In this document: positions 29,101 through 38,399 of the stretch, piece by piece
Position numbering within the stretch: position 1 is the first letter of the stretch
Layout of the letters: the number at the start of each line of letters is the position of its first letter
Origin: Pseudomonas sp. ICMP 561
Lineage (GTDB): Bacteria; Pseudomonadota; Gammaproteobacteria; Pseudomonadales; Pseudomonadaceae
Length of the DNA stretch: 64,000 nt
Assembly: GCF_002699985.1 (NCBI RefSeq)
Contig: NZ_LKBT01000067.1
Span: forward strand, 1-64,000
Direction: 5' to 3'
Translations under genes and position numbers: made by a program
Notes under the pieces: generated by a model
What the model was told of the DNA's origin: nothing
Databases searched by the model: none
What the model saw: the letters and a program-made list of their open reading frames with translations, nothing else

Positions 29101-30919
29101 CCGGGCGAATAACGGCAAATCGCTGATCAGCTTCAGCGACCCGCCTCTGCGTCTGAGTACTTTTGCCAGCGACCCGACCTTGGCCGAAGAAGACAACGAC
29201 CGTTTTATCACGCCAATGAACGCCGAGTTGGTGAAGTATTGGGACATGCTGGAATCACGGCTGTACAACCTGCGCCACAACTTGACCCTGGACGGTAAGC
29301 CGTTGAGCCTGCCGTTGTTCGCCGCGCCGCTGGATCCGCGCGCCTTGCTTGCCGCCTATGCCAATGGCGCCACCGGCGGCGGCGCGGGCAGTCTGCTCGC
29401 GCAGGAGGTGCCGCATTACCGTTACGCCGTGATGTATGCCCGAGCGAGCGCGGCCGTCGATACCCTTATTCAGTTCGGCGCAACCTTGCTATCGATTATC
29501 GAGCGCAAAGAGCAAAGCCAACTTCTGGAGCTCCAACAGGTGCAAGCCTGGGAGTTCGCCCAGTTCGCCATTGATTTGCAACTGGAAGCGCAAAAGGTCG
29601 AAGTCGAAGCCCGTAAGGCATTACTGGCCAGCAAGGCCATTGCCGATGCGCGCGCCAACTTTTATGGCGATTTGGCGGACGAAAACGTCAGTGGGGTCGA
29701 GATACTTGCCGGCGTCTATCATTTAATCGCTCGTGTGGCTGAAGGGACCGCTGCAGTCGCCAACATTGTGGGCGCAGCGATTAAGCCAGTTCCTACTGAC
29801 GTAGGCGTACATGCCGGAGCAACAGGCGGGATGGCGGTAGGCGCTGCGGGAGGCGCAGCGATTGGCGGCTCCAGGTTTGACGGCATACCGGAGCTGGTTG
29901 CCATTGGCGCACAAATTGTCGCGACTACGAGCGAAAGCATGAGCTTTGCCCTGGATCGCACAGAGACGTTCCGTCGACGCCTTCAAGAGTGGGAGAACTC
30001 CCGCGACCAGGCCAAACTGGAATCGGATCACATCACTGCTCAACTGGCCGTTCATGACGCGCAGGCTCAGGTGACCAGGCTGCAACTGCGCCAGGCAGAA
30101 AAAGCCAGGACTCAGGCTCAAGACGTGTATGCCTTCCTCAACAAACGCTTCACCAACAGCCAACTCTACAGCTGGCTCAACGGCCAGTTCTCGACCTTCT
30201 ACTACCAGGCCTATGACGCGACCTTATCGCTATGCCTGGCGACGCAAGCTTGCTGGCAATACGAAATTGGCGATTACACCACTCACTTCATTCAACCGGG
30301 TGCCTGGAAGGATGCTTACCGTGGCCTGGCGGCCGGTGAATCACTGAAGCTCAACCTGCTACGCATGGATGCCGCGTACCTGACGCGCAACGAACGCCGA
30401 CTGGAAATCGTCAAGACGATATCGCTGAAACAGCTGGCAGCCGAAAACGACACCCTTAATAACGGCTGGGACATGGTCGTCGAGCGTCTCGCGGAAGAAG
30501 GCATCGCCGAACTCGAAATTACCCAGGCCATGCTCGACGCCGACTACCCCGGCCACTACCTGCGACGGATCAAGCGGATCAGCCTGTCGCTGCCGGTGAC
30601 CGTCGGGCCTTATCAGGACATCCACGCCACCCTGACGCAAAGCTATAACGCCGTACAAATGAGCGCGCAGGCCGATGGGCCGCTCAAGGAAAACATGCGC
30701 GCCAGCCAGCAAATCGCGGTGTCCACCGGCGTGGATGACGACGGTCTGTTTACCTTCAACTTCGACGATGAGCGGTATTTACCCTTCGAAGGCACCGGGG
30801 CCATTTCCCGTTGGGCCCTGACGTTCTCAAACCCCGAGTCACAGCGGGACATGATCGATTCGATCACCGACATCATCGTGCACATGCGCTACACCGCGAA
30901 AAGCGGCGGCCTGCACTGA
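26123..30919 (+). CDS. Tc toxin subunit A, C-terminal half (TccB-like)
   Basis: A 1598-residue protein like Photorhabdus TccB (about 1565). The ABC-toxin N-terminal/neuraminidase-like region is in roughly the first 550 residues, with receptor-binding-like beta domains in the middle. The pore-forming coiled coil follows, with its Gly/Ala-rich hydrophobic hairpin (GATGGMAVGAAGGAAIGG, about residues 1232-1249). The C-terminal TcB-binding domain is about residues 1470-1598 (LSLPVTVGPYQDIHATL, and RYLPFEGTGAISRWAL). Bases about 26990-28450 are clearly richer in A+T than the rest, suggesting a replaced receptor-binding segment. GGGAGC precedes the start. Confidence 0.9.
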   Translation: MSRSIESQLNESYRDALVEYYLSEVVPNSPELISLGLNTRLKTANDLYEFFLLDNQVSHDVQTSPVASAISSLQQYINGALLGMEPGYDLLRPDEARFVEWRDRSSQYPIWAANMRLALYPEVYISPALRLKKSSYFAQLENDINQNKINSDTTQEAVKSYLASFEEVANLTIINGYIDSDRFAEGKYYFLGKSRAEQVYYWRMVDMNERAYTAGSESPKHDNPTPGAWSDWKRANIGVNACTLERTIRPIYFNNRLFISWVDAADAVALPSVEGTDEAPVVSTTDQIYLSFYLSYKKYDDSWSAPQEYMQVTTTNTFTRAGKTVDLKKDLNTIAVFDASASPESLFIAMYAGETLVGTDADGSTSTYAYLATAFIDKNFNTTKAFPSAGYIDKPYDFDDPAADEARIRKTCWALALKNKENFQFTWNIHIGIKTLITTAPQPNHPSWNYGGWQSRITERLTADMNHESSTLMLTTSLRNDFQLEDTTLRFTTNSSGRNTNIDFLLKFKYNDQNYFTLKNDSHLKIQSPPSTFGNECYFSLNRSTDKKTNGELFDYLLNTYSRNYDIPDGEGIGSIRMFDLENGKLRRGVVDALTGKISDIPPSEITYATSLSLSNPLPVVYTFTNLEIEPGKKFNQHFSYPQLMQAPSGTQEDLAKSQTMDSLLAPSSYTISIPIDKSTLRPRLKNTLFIDDSRKFYISHGVIVLDQSSDSWLGTATLSTEIELTWETEGSDPIAPKISKRTDPLLGIAEYIDFSGSSIQYSDGSASNKRDPIRMNTLFARELINKANIALEALLSWNTQQLQEPPIGEEAESSKMDFKGANGLYFWELFLHLPFMVSHRLNLEQQFNEAEQWLGFIFDPGRKARDSAPAYWNVRPLVEVSDPDYFMRAPIDPDGIAASDPVRYQKAVYFHYIKNLIDRGDMAYRQLTPDSLGEAKLWYVRILDLLGPRPDTVLVSRWEQAPLQELATSTSTPLREFASRLEQQEEQVRSSARANNGKSLISFSDPPLRLSTFASDPTLAEEDNDRFITPMNAELVKYWDMLESRLYNLRHNLTLDGKPLSLPLFAAPLDPRALLAAYANGATGGGAGSLLAQEVPHYRYAVMYARASAAVDTLIQFGATLLSIIERKEQSQLLELQQVQAWEFAQFAIDLQLEAQKVEVEARKALLASKAIADARANFYGDLADENVSGVEILAGVYHLIARVAEGTAAVANIVGAAIKPVPTDVGVHAGATGGMAVGAAGGAAIGGSRFDGIPELVAIGAQIVATTSESMSFALDRTETFRRRLQEWENSRDQAKLESDHITAQLAVHDAQAQVTRLQLRQAEKARTQAQDVYAFLNKRFTNSQLYSWLNGQFSTFYYQAYDATLSLCLATQACWQYEIGDYTTHFIQPGAWKDAYRGLAAGESLKLNLLRMDAAYLTRNERRLEIVKTISLKQLAAENDTLNNGWDMVVERLAEEGIAELEITQAMLDADYPGHYLRRIKRISLSLPVTVGPYQDIHATLTQSYNAVQMSAQADGPLKENMRASQQIAVSTGVDDDGLFTFNFDDERYLPFEGTGAISRWALTFSNPESQRDMIDSITDIIVHMRYTAKSGGLH

Positions 30920-30934
30920 CACGGAGCCAATGCC

Positions 30935-33900
30935 ATGGCGACGCAAGAACAAGCACAACAAGACCCGCAACCCATGATTTCCACGCCTTCACTGCCCAAA
31001 GGCGGCGGTGCCATTCAAAGCATCGGCAAAGGCTGGGGACCGGTGGGCAACAGCGGCACGGCGTCACTGGGCATTGGCCTGCCGATTACACAAGGCCGGG
31101 GTTATGCGCCGGACCTTTCGCTCAATTATCAGAGCACAGCGGGCAATGGCCTGTTCGGCCTTGGCTGGAACCTGAATCTGGGGTGCGTGGCCCGGCGCTC
31201 CAGCAAAGGCGTACCGACCTACACCGATGATGATGTGATGCTCGGCCCCAGTGGTGACATCTGGCTGCCTGAGCGTGACAACAGCGGCGCCGTTGTCTGC
31301 ACTCCGGCAACAGCCCCCCATGATGGAGGCATCGCGTATCAGGTAATCCGGTATTTCGCTCGGGTCGAAGGCGCGTTCGAGCGAATCGAACATTGGCGTG
31401 TCAACACAGTCGACCCTGGCTTCTGGCTGATCCACGGCGCGGATGGCAGCCTGCATTTCTACGGCAAGAAAGCCTCCTCGCGCAGCACCGACCCGGCCGA
31501 CTCCAACCGGGTGGCCGAATGGTTGCTGGAAGAAAGCATGAACGCCCACGGCGAACATATTCTGTATGAATACAAAGCCGAGGATGAAGTGGGCCTGGAG
31601 CCCGATCACCCGCGAGACTTCATTGCCCAGTGCTATCTGTGGCGGGTACGTTGGGGCAACTTTCTGGCCCACGCCGAACTGTATTTGTGGGATGAAACCT
31701 CACTTGAAGAACTGAACTGGCATTTCGATTTGCTCTTCGACTACGGCGAGCGCAACGAAGCCACCGCTCACCTGAAACCGACCTATGAGGAACCTGCTGA
31801 ATCCAGTTGGCCTGTCCGCAGCGACCCTCACTCCAGTTTTGCTTATGGCTTTGAACTGGGTAATTTGAGGCTGTGCCAACAAATCCTGATGTTTCATCAC
31901 TTTCCTGATGAACTGGCAGAGTCTCCGCTGCTGGTTCAGGGCCTGCTGCTGGAATACGCCAAGGACCCTCTGGATTACAACAAACTGGTCAGGGCCCATA
32001 GCCAGGCCTGGGACGGGACGAGTTCAAACAAGCTGAATCAGCGCCCGCCAATGGAATTCAAGTACAGCGAATTCAACAAGACGAAGGGTGAGTTCAAGCC
32101 TTTCGATTCGATGCCCGGGCTCAACGATGGCCAGCCCTGGCAACTGGTCGATTTATATGGCGAAGGCTTGCCGGGCGTGCTTTTTCGCAGTGATAAGGGT
32201 TGGCTTTATCGCGAGCCCATACGTGCCGCGTCGGGAGGTAATGACATCGCCTACAACGTTTGGCAGACACTGCCGCAAATCCCCCTTGCGGACTCCAGGA
32301 CGACGGTACTGCAATCGCTCACCGACCAGACTGGTGATGGCCGCCTGGACTGGATCGTCGCGCAGCCGGGCATGGCTGGCTTTTTTACCCTAAACCCTGA
32401 TCGCAGTTGGTCCCGGTTTGTCAGCTTTGCCGCCTTCCCGACGGAGTTCTTCAACCCCCAAGGGCAACTGGCCGATCTGGTGGGCAGTGGCTTGTCGGAT
32501 CTGGCCATGATCGGCCCCCGTAGCGTGCGGCTGTATGCCAGCCGCAGAGCCGAAGGTTTTGCTCCGCCAGTCGACGTCCCCCATGACGAGGACCGTTTAC
32601 CGCTGATAAGCGGCAGCCCCAACGAGCTGGTGGCCTTCAGCGACCTGCTGGGCACCGGCCAACAACACCTGATCCGCGTTCGCCATGACGAGATCCGCTT
32701 CTGGCCGAATCTGGGGCGTGGCCATTTCGGTAAAGGCCAGCTGTTTGCCGAACTGACTTTCGATTATGAAACGTTCGATGCCGGGCGGATCAGGCTGGCC
32801 GACCTGGATGGCTCTGGCGCCAGCGACGTGCTCTACCTGCAAACGGACGATATTCAGGTGTTCATGAACAAGGGTGGCAACGGCCTCGCTTCGCCTTTTA
32901 GCCAACAATGGCCCAGCGGTGTGCGCTATGACCGTTTCTGCCAGGTCAGCCTGGTCGATCTGCAAGGTCTGGGTTGCGCAAGCGTAGTGCTCACCGTGCC
33001 ACATATGACACCTCGACACTGGCACCTGTCCTACCCTGAAAAACCGTATTTACTCAACCAGACCGACAACCACTTCGGTGGTTTGGGCAAGGTCACTTAT
33101 CGCAGCTCGGCACAGGAATGGCTGGACGAGAAACAGGCTTTGCGCGCCGCCGATAAGCCAGCAATTTCGTACTTGCCATTTGCGGTGCACGTTGTAGTCA
33201 AGCAAACCCAGGAAGACGGGATCACCAGAGACACACTCACGCAGTTATTCCAGTATCGGCAAGGCTATTACGATCCTCATGACCGGGACTTCCGGGGCTT
33301 TGGCCTGGTCCTGCAAACCGACAGCGAAAAACCGGTAAACCCGCAGAGTAACTTCACGGCTCCTGTTTTGAGGAAGATCTGGTATCACACCGGGCGCTTT
33401 CCCGAAACTGACCACGATGACTACGACAGCAGCGACCCGCACGCTCAGGTATTGGGTGAGCACCTGTTGTCCGAACTCTCTGGGGAAACCGACCACCTGA
33501 TCGAAGAAGCCGATCCTGCCACACAACGTGAAATGAGCCGTGCACTCAGCGGCTCGGTATTGCGCAACGAAGTGTTCGGCCTTGATAACCAAATGCAGCC
33601 AAACGTGCTGTATGCCGTGCAAGCGTCTCGCTATCTGGTGCGTCAATTGCTCGGGCTGTCGGAGCATCAGCCCTATGCTTTGATGCTGCCGCAGGTACTT
33701 GAATCAATCAGCTATCGCTACGAAGAAGGTGAGCTGGAAGACCCTCAGTGCGAGCACAGCCTTAACCTGGCCTGGGATCGCTATGGCGTGCTGACCCATG
33801 GCGTAACCGTGAACTATGCACGGCGCAAAAAACCGGGCGATACACCTCCCTTCGACGATGAGCACCAAAACACTTGGTGGCAGGCGTCCCATGACGAAGC

Positions 33901-35218
33901 GCAACAGCATTTCTACCTGAACGAAACCCGCGCCCAGGCCATTCATCTGGACAGCCCACAAAGCTGGCGCCTGGGGCTGCCCTATCGCGTGCGAGCCAAT
34001 GCCATGGTCGTCCCGACCAACGAGTTGTCAACCGATGCCATTAGCTACGAAAGCTTCATTAGCCCTCAGGGCCCCTTGGCGAATCTGCCCAGAACCCTGA
34101 CGGCTTTATCTGTACAGCGTTACATCGGCTGCGGCGACGGCGAAGCCACCTTCGAAGCGTTAGCCGATGCAACGGAAAGCGCCGAACTCGATGACCATGC
34201 TCTAAGCGCTTACGAGCGAGTGATGGACGCAGAACAACTGGCAGCGCGGCTTGAAGAAATCGGCTACCAGCAAATGCCCAGCTTCTTGCCCGATGATGGC
34301 TTGAATCTCTGGTCGGTCAAACGCGGCTTCGCCCGTTATGCCGGGCTGGAGGGTTTTTACCTGCCCGAGACTTTCAGGCCTACCCGCAGCCATGGCTGGA
34401 CCGAAGTCGAGTACGACGACTATCACATGCTAGTAGTTCGAGTGACCGACCCTGTGGGGTGCACAACCCAGGCAACTTATGACTACCGCACCTTGCAGCC
34501 ACGACAAATCATCGATCCCAACCAGAACACCCAGGAAGCAGACTACGATGCATTTGGCCGGATATGGGCGACCAGTTTTTATGGGACTGAATCAGGCGAG
34601 GCTGTGGGTTTCGACCCTCTGAGCACGGGCGTGCACATATGGGGCGGAACCCGGCAGGCTGTCGAGGATCCAGAACTGGTGCTTGCAAGGCAGGCCAGCG
34701 TCTATTACTACGACGCCAATATGACCCACGATACCGGCCGTATCCCCTTCGGCACCGCGGCCCTCCAAGCGGACCGCTACCCCGACGATCCGAATAAGCA
34801 AATCAGAATCATCCTGACCTCTGTGGACGGCTTTGGTCGCACGCTGCAAACACGTCAGCTAGTAGAAGCCGGTGACGCTTATAGCGTCGATGACTTCGGC
34901 AATCTGGATGTGGTGGGCGGCCACCCCGTCACCGTCCATGCTGAAAAGCGCTGGCGGGTCAGCGAGCGCGTGGAATACAACAACAAGGGCCTCGTCGTCA
35001 GGGTCTATCGCCCTTACTTCGCCAGCAATCACGTCTATGTCAACGACGGACAAATGCGTGATTACGGCTACCACGACAAACAGTTCTATGACCCCTTGGG
35101 CCGCCCCACCATCACCATCACCGCCAAAGGCTGGATGCGCCGCCTGACCTACAGGACCTGGTACACCATCAGCGAGGATGAAAACGACACCGCCGAAGAA
35201 GTGGAAGCCTTGCGATGA
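30935..35218 (+). CDS. Tc toxin subunit B (TcaC-like)
   Basis: A 1427-residue protein. The N-terminal SpvB domain (GGGAIQSIGKGWGPVGNSG, residues ~28-46; then GLFGLGWNLNLGCVARRS) is followed by FG-GAP/VCBS propeller repeats (around residues 380-660, DLDGSGASDVLYL) and the TcdB middle/N and middle/C Rhs-type domains. In Tc complexes this subunit forms the lower half of the cocoon that encloses the toxic C-terminus of subunit C and docks onto A through the propeller. Length is close to TcaC (about 1485). GGAG precedes the start. The stop overlaps the tccC start by ATGA, so B and C are translationally coupled. Confidence 0.92.
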   Translation: MATQEQAQQDPQPMISTPSLPKGGGAIQSIGKGWGPVGNSGTASLGIGLPITQGRGYAPDLSLNYQSTAGNGLFGLGWNLNLGCVARRSSKGVPTYTDDDVMLGPSGDIWLPERDNSGAVVCTPATAPHDGGIAYQVIRYFARVEGAFERIEHWRVNTVDPGFWLIHGADGSLHFYGKKASSRSTDPADSNRVAEWLLEESMNAHGEHILYEYKAEDEVGLEPDHPRDFIAQCYLWRVRWGNFLAHAELYLWDETSLEELNWHFDLLFDYGERNEATAHLKPTYEEPAESSWPVRSDPHSSFAYGFELGNLRLCQQILMFHHFPDELAESPLLVQGLLLEYAKDPLDYNKLVRAHSQAWDGTSSNKLNQRPPMEFKYSEFNKTKGEFKPFDSMPGLNDGQPWQLVDLYGEGLPGVLFRSDKGWLYREPIRAASGGNDIAYNVWQTLPQIPLADSRTTVLQSLTDQTGDGRLDWIVAQPGMAGFFTLNPDRSWSRFVSFAAFPTEFFNPQGQLADLVGSGLSDLAMIGPRSVRLYASRRAEGFAPPVDVPHDEDRLPLISGSPNELVAFSDLLGTGQQHLIRVRHDEIRFWPNLGRGHFGKGQLFAELTFDYETFDAGRIRLADLDGSGASDVLYLQTDDIQVFMNKGGNGLASPFSQQWPSGVRYDRFCQVSLVDLQGLGCASVVLTVPHMTPRHWHLSYPEKPYLLNQTDNHFGGLGKVTYRSSAQEWLDEKQALRAADKPAISYLPFAVHVVVKQTQEDGITRDTLTQLFQYRQGYYDPHDRDFRGFGLVLQTDSEKPVNPQSNFTAPVLRKIWYHTGRFPETDHDDYDSSDPHAQVLGEHLLSELSGETDHLIEEADPATQREMSRALSGSVLRNEVFGLDNQMQPNVLYAVQASRYLVRQLLGLSEHQPYALMLPQVLESISYRYEEGELEDPQCEHSLNLAWDRYGVLTHGVTVNYARRKKPGDTPPFDDEHQNTWWQASHDEAQQHFYLNETRAQAIHLDSPQSWRLGLPYRVRANAMVVPTNELSTDAISYESFISPQGPLANLPRTLTALSVQRYIGCGDGEATFEALADATESAELDDHALSAYERVMDAEQLAARLEEIGYQQMPSFLPDDGLNLWSVKRGFARYAGLEGFYLPETFRPTRSHGWTEVEYDDYHMLVVRVTDPVGCTTQATYDYRTLQPRQIIDPNQNTQEADYDAFGRIWATSFYGTESGEAVGFDPLSTGVHIWGGTRQAVEDPELVLARQASVYYYDANMTHDTGRIPFGTAALQADRYPDDPNKQIRIILTSVDGFGRTLQTRQLVEAGDAYSVDDFGNLDVVGGHPVTVHAEKRWRVSERVEYNNKGLVVRVYRPYFASNHVYVNDGQMRDYGYHDKQFYDPLGRPTITITAKGWMRRLTYRTWYTISEDENDTAEEVEALR

Positions 35219-38091
35219 GCCATGCGCTGCATGCTCAGACACCGATGCTCAACGTCGTGGACAGCCGCGGCCTGCCGGTGCGCCTGATCGCGTGTCATCG
35301 CCTCAACACTGCCGACGCGCCCGACCTGCGCGTGACACGCCAAGAGTACAACACGACCGGACGCCTCATCGCCAGCCAGGATCCACGCCTGCCAGCACCC
35401 AACCAGCGCAGCGTCTTCAGCCTCAGCGGCCAGATGCTATTGACCGACAGCGTCGATGCCGGTTGGCGAGTGACCATGCGAGGTGAAGCCGGGCAAGCGA
35501 TTGAGGGATGGGACGGGCGCGGTACTCAGCGGCAGATCGAATATGACGACATGCTCAGGCCGATCCTAATCAGCGAGGCCCCGGCAAATCCTGTTGGAGC
35601 GAGGCTTGCCCGCGAACCTGTCACCGCAACAGTTCAGTCACAGCCTGATGCTCCTTTTCGCGGGCAAGGTGGAGCACCACCCCGGTCGCTCCAACAGGGT
35701 CCGGCTGTCGAGCGCTCTACCTACGGCGGCCCTGAATCAGCCGAGCACAACCAATGCAACCAGTTAGTTCGCCATGACGATACGGCGGGCACTGTCCATC
35801 ACCCGGATTACAGTGTGCTCGGTTCGCCGCTGAGCGATGTTCGACACTTTTTACGAGAACTGGATCTGCCCGATTGGCCGCTGCCGATAGCCGAACGAGA
35901 TGCCTTGGTGGAGTCCGCAGGACTGGAATCGAAATGGGTCTTCAACGCACTGGGCGAGATGATCGAACAAACCGACGCCATGGGTAATACCAGGCACTTC
36001 AAACACACAGTAGCGGGCCAGCTGAAGTCGGTTAGCCTTGGCGGGCAGGTGTTGCTCAGCGATATTAACTACAACGCGTTCGAACAGGTCGAGCAGCAAA
36101 CAGCCGGTAATGGCGTGATCAGCCGCTCTCTCTATGACCCACAAACCGGGCGGCTAAGCGAACTCAGCGCAGCGCTGCCCGATGCACCGCCGGTTCAGCA
36201 TTCGAAGTACAGCTATGACCCAGTGGGCAATATCGAACAGATCGAAGACACCGTTCAGCCCGTGCGTTTCTTCGCCAACCAACGTATCGACCCAGTCAGC
36301 CGCTACCGATACGACACGCTATACCAACTGATCGAAGCCACCGGTCGAGAGGTTAAAACCGGCGCAAGCCATGGTCCCGCCCTGCCCGACTTGCATATCC
36401 TGCCGCCTGATCCCAACCAGATCGCCAATTACATGCAAAGCTATGAATACGACACGGGCGGCAACCTGCTGAAAATGCATCACGTCGGTGACCAGCCCTT
36501 CACCCGCTTGATGCGCGTGGCACCGGACAGCAATCGCAGCCTGCCCGCCGACGAAGTGGACGTAGCTTTTGAAGACGGCTTCGACGCCAACGGCAATCTT
36601 CTGCAACTGGTGCGTGGCCAGGATTTGAGTTGGGACGCACGCAACCAGCTCCGGCAAATCACCACCGTGCAACGCGATGATGCGCCGAGTGATCACGAGA
36701 TCTATATCTATGACGGGCAAGGCCAACGCTGTCGGAAAATCAGCAGTGCTCAGGCCAGCGGCAGGACCTTGATCAACGAAGTGCGATATTTACCCGGGTT
36801 GGAAATCCGCAGCAATGCCGATGGTGAAATCCTTAACGTGATTAGCATGGACAACGTGCGGATGCTGCATTGGCAAACGGGCAAGCCCGTCGAAATCGCC
36901 AATGATCAGCTGCGCTACGGCATCAGCGATCACCTCGGTTCCAGCACTCTGGAACTGGATAATCAGGGCGGACTAATCAGCCAGGAAAGTTACTACCCAT
37001 TTGGCGGCACTTCCTGGTGGGCGGCGCGCAATGCCGTAGAAGCCAAATACAAAACCGTGCGCTATTCAGGCAAAGAACGTGATGCCAGCGGGCTTTATTA
37101 CTATGGGCTCCGGTATTACGCGCCTTGGTTGCAGCGGTGGATTAATCCGGACCCTGCGGAGGATGTGGATGGGTTGAACCTGTACCGGTTCGTGCATAAC
37201 CAGCCCACAGTACTCAAAGACGGAATAGGCGCATCACCTTCTCATTTTTCGGATGCTGTCAGTGCTTATGACCGGATGTTCAAACAAGGACTGGTATGGC
37301 AGGGACTCATGCGAGGTTCTGAAAATGGGTTTGAAACAATGGAGCGATTGTCCAGAGCCAACCTATACCAACTAGAAAGCGAACTGGACAGCGAAAAACA
37401 GAGAAAAGTTGCTGACCGCATAGCAGGCATTTCACCGGAAGACTACTGGATTACGCATTTCGGCAAGCAGGATTTTTCCAATGAAGAAGGCGTGCATTTC
37501 AAATCACTTGTGATGCTACAAGAAGAGAGAGGTGACGCAGGGTATGAAGGAAATTCGGAGGGTGGAAATATCCCGAACTATGGCAATCATGATTTCGCTT
37601 TTTTTGCTCTGGAGACTGGAGGGAGCGAGCCGGTAAAGAGTAAATCAAGGTTTGGAGATTATCGGTACCACTCGACTCTGTCGGCTCTGGGTACCCAAAG
37701 ACCTTATTCGCATATCGAAGTCACTGATTTGCTCAGGCATAACACCCGTGAGCTCAGCGAGGCGCGATCAAGATCTCTCCACTGGTTCAGCACCTCAAAG
37801 GGCGACTCGATAGATTTCTCGAGCTTCAAGCACAGGGTCGGATTAAGGGAAGACAAAGAAGCTGACTTACTGTTTTTGGGTGCAGACATGCTTCAGGGGC
37901 TTGGACACAAAATCGCCGTGGACCTAGGAAGTTTGCCTGAGTCCACACAGGATGTAGTTGTTGAATGGACTGCGGGTGATCGCCCTTTGGGAAATGTGAA
38001 TGAGGTGATTAATTCGTTTTATCGCCCTCAAATCGCAGTTCCAAAAGGCCTCAAGCTCAACAGATGTCAATTCACGCTTAAAAAACTGTGA
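35215..38091 (+). CDS. Tc toxin subunit C #1 (TccC-like), unrecognised C-terminal domain
   Basis: A 958-residue protein. Residues ~1-672 are the Rhs-repeat cocoon shell with the hallmark end YSGKERDASGLYYYGLRYY, then D-P-A-E-D-V-D-G-L-N-L-Y, after which TcC proteins cut themselves. Residues ~673-958 are a variable effector domain with no domain I can name for sure. It contains N-H-D-F-A-F-F at ~791-797 and K-S-R-F-G at ~810-814, faintly like the NAD-binding part of OspC/CopC ADP-riboxanases. Residues ~126-161 are encoded by a REP element read in frame. The last 880 bases are richer in A+T than the core. Confidence 0.9.
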   Translation: MSHALHAQTPMLNVVDSRGLPVRLIACHRLNTADAPDLRVTRQEYNTTGRLIASQDPRLPAPNQRSVFSLSGQMLLTDSVDAGWRVTMRGEAGQAIEGWDGRGTQRQIEYDDMLRPILISEAPANPVGARLAREPVTATVQSQPDAPFRGQGGAPPRSLQQGPAVERSTYGGPESAEHNQCNQLVRHDDTAGTVHHPDYSVLGSPLSDVRHFLRELDLPDWPLPIAERDALVESAGLESKWVFNALGEMIEQTDAMGNTRHFKHTVAGQLKSVSLGGQVLLSDINYNAFEQVEQQTAGNGVISRSLYDPQTGRLSELSAALPDAPPVQHSKYSYDPVGNIEQIEDTVQPVRFFANQRIDPVSRYRYDTLYQLIEATGREVKTGASHGPALPDLHILPPDPNQIANYMQSYEYDTGGNLLKMHHVGDQPFTRLMRVAPDSNRSLPADEVDVAFEDGFDANGNLLQLVRGQDLSWDARNQLRQITTVQRDDAPSDHEIYIYDGQGQRCRKISSAQASGRTLINEVRYLPGLEIRSNADGEILNVISMDNVRMLHWQTGKPVEIANDQLRYGISDHLGSSTLELDNQGGLISQESYYPFGGTSWWAARNAVEAKYKTVRYSGKERDASGLYYYGLRYYAPWLQRWINPDPAEDVDGLNLYRFVHNQPTVLKDGIGASPSHFSDAVSAYDRMFKQGLVWQGLMRGSENGFETMERLSRANLYQLESELDSEKQRKVADRIAGISPEDYWITHFGKQDFSNEEGVHFKSLVMLQEERGDAGYEGNSEGGNIPNYGNHDFAFFALETGGSEPVKSKSRFGDYRYHSTLSALGTQRPYSHIEVTDLLRHNTRELSEARSRSLHWFSTSKGDSIDFSSFKHRVGLREDKEADLLFLGADMLQGLGHKIAVDLGSLPESTQDVVVEWTAGDRPLGNVNEVINSFYRPQIAVPKGLKLNRCQFTLKKL
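35592..35697. repeat. REP element inside the tccC #1 coding sequence, family D
   Basis: TGTTGGAGCGAGGCTTGCCC and the inverse arm ending GGTCGCTCCAACA lie wholly inside the reading frame. The second tccC has only a 30-base version at the same place. The length difference is a multiple of three (25 codons), so the frame is kept. Confidence 0.88.
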
Positions 38092-38115
38092 GTGCGTCTG
38101 AATAGCTAGGTATCA

Positions 38116-38311
38116 AGTATTCGAAATGCCGGCTAACACTGATGATATGCCTGCGCCAGATCATTTCTTAATGCGCAGTCTGAACAATCGACTTCAGATG
38201 CCATGCCGTCATCAATTACCTGCAATGGTTACCCAGCGATCGAACGGAGCTGTAGCGCAGACCCGGCCCAACCTGCCCAATTGTCGAGCCTGGAAATACT
38301 CATATTGATCC
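38116..38311 (-). pseudogene. Decayed 3' fragment of a RES-toxin gene
   Basis: This stretch matches 41475-41690, the end of the intact RES gene, at roughly three bases in four. On the minus strand it still reads Y-E-Y-F-Q-A-R-Q-L-G against D-E-Y-S-S-A-R-Q-L-G of the intact protein, then degenerates. It fills most of the 308 bases between the two tccC genes; the rest (38312-38399) holds a GGGGC/GCCCC mini-hairpin and AGGA before the second tccC. It implies that tccC once had a RES gene next to it here too. Confidence 0.75.
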
Positions 38312-38399
38312 CAAATGTTCGAAGGTTTCTGACATACGGCCGGGGCTGTCCGCCCCCGCACCCTAAACTTAAATAGGCTACTTACCAGGACCTCACACA

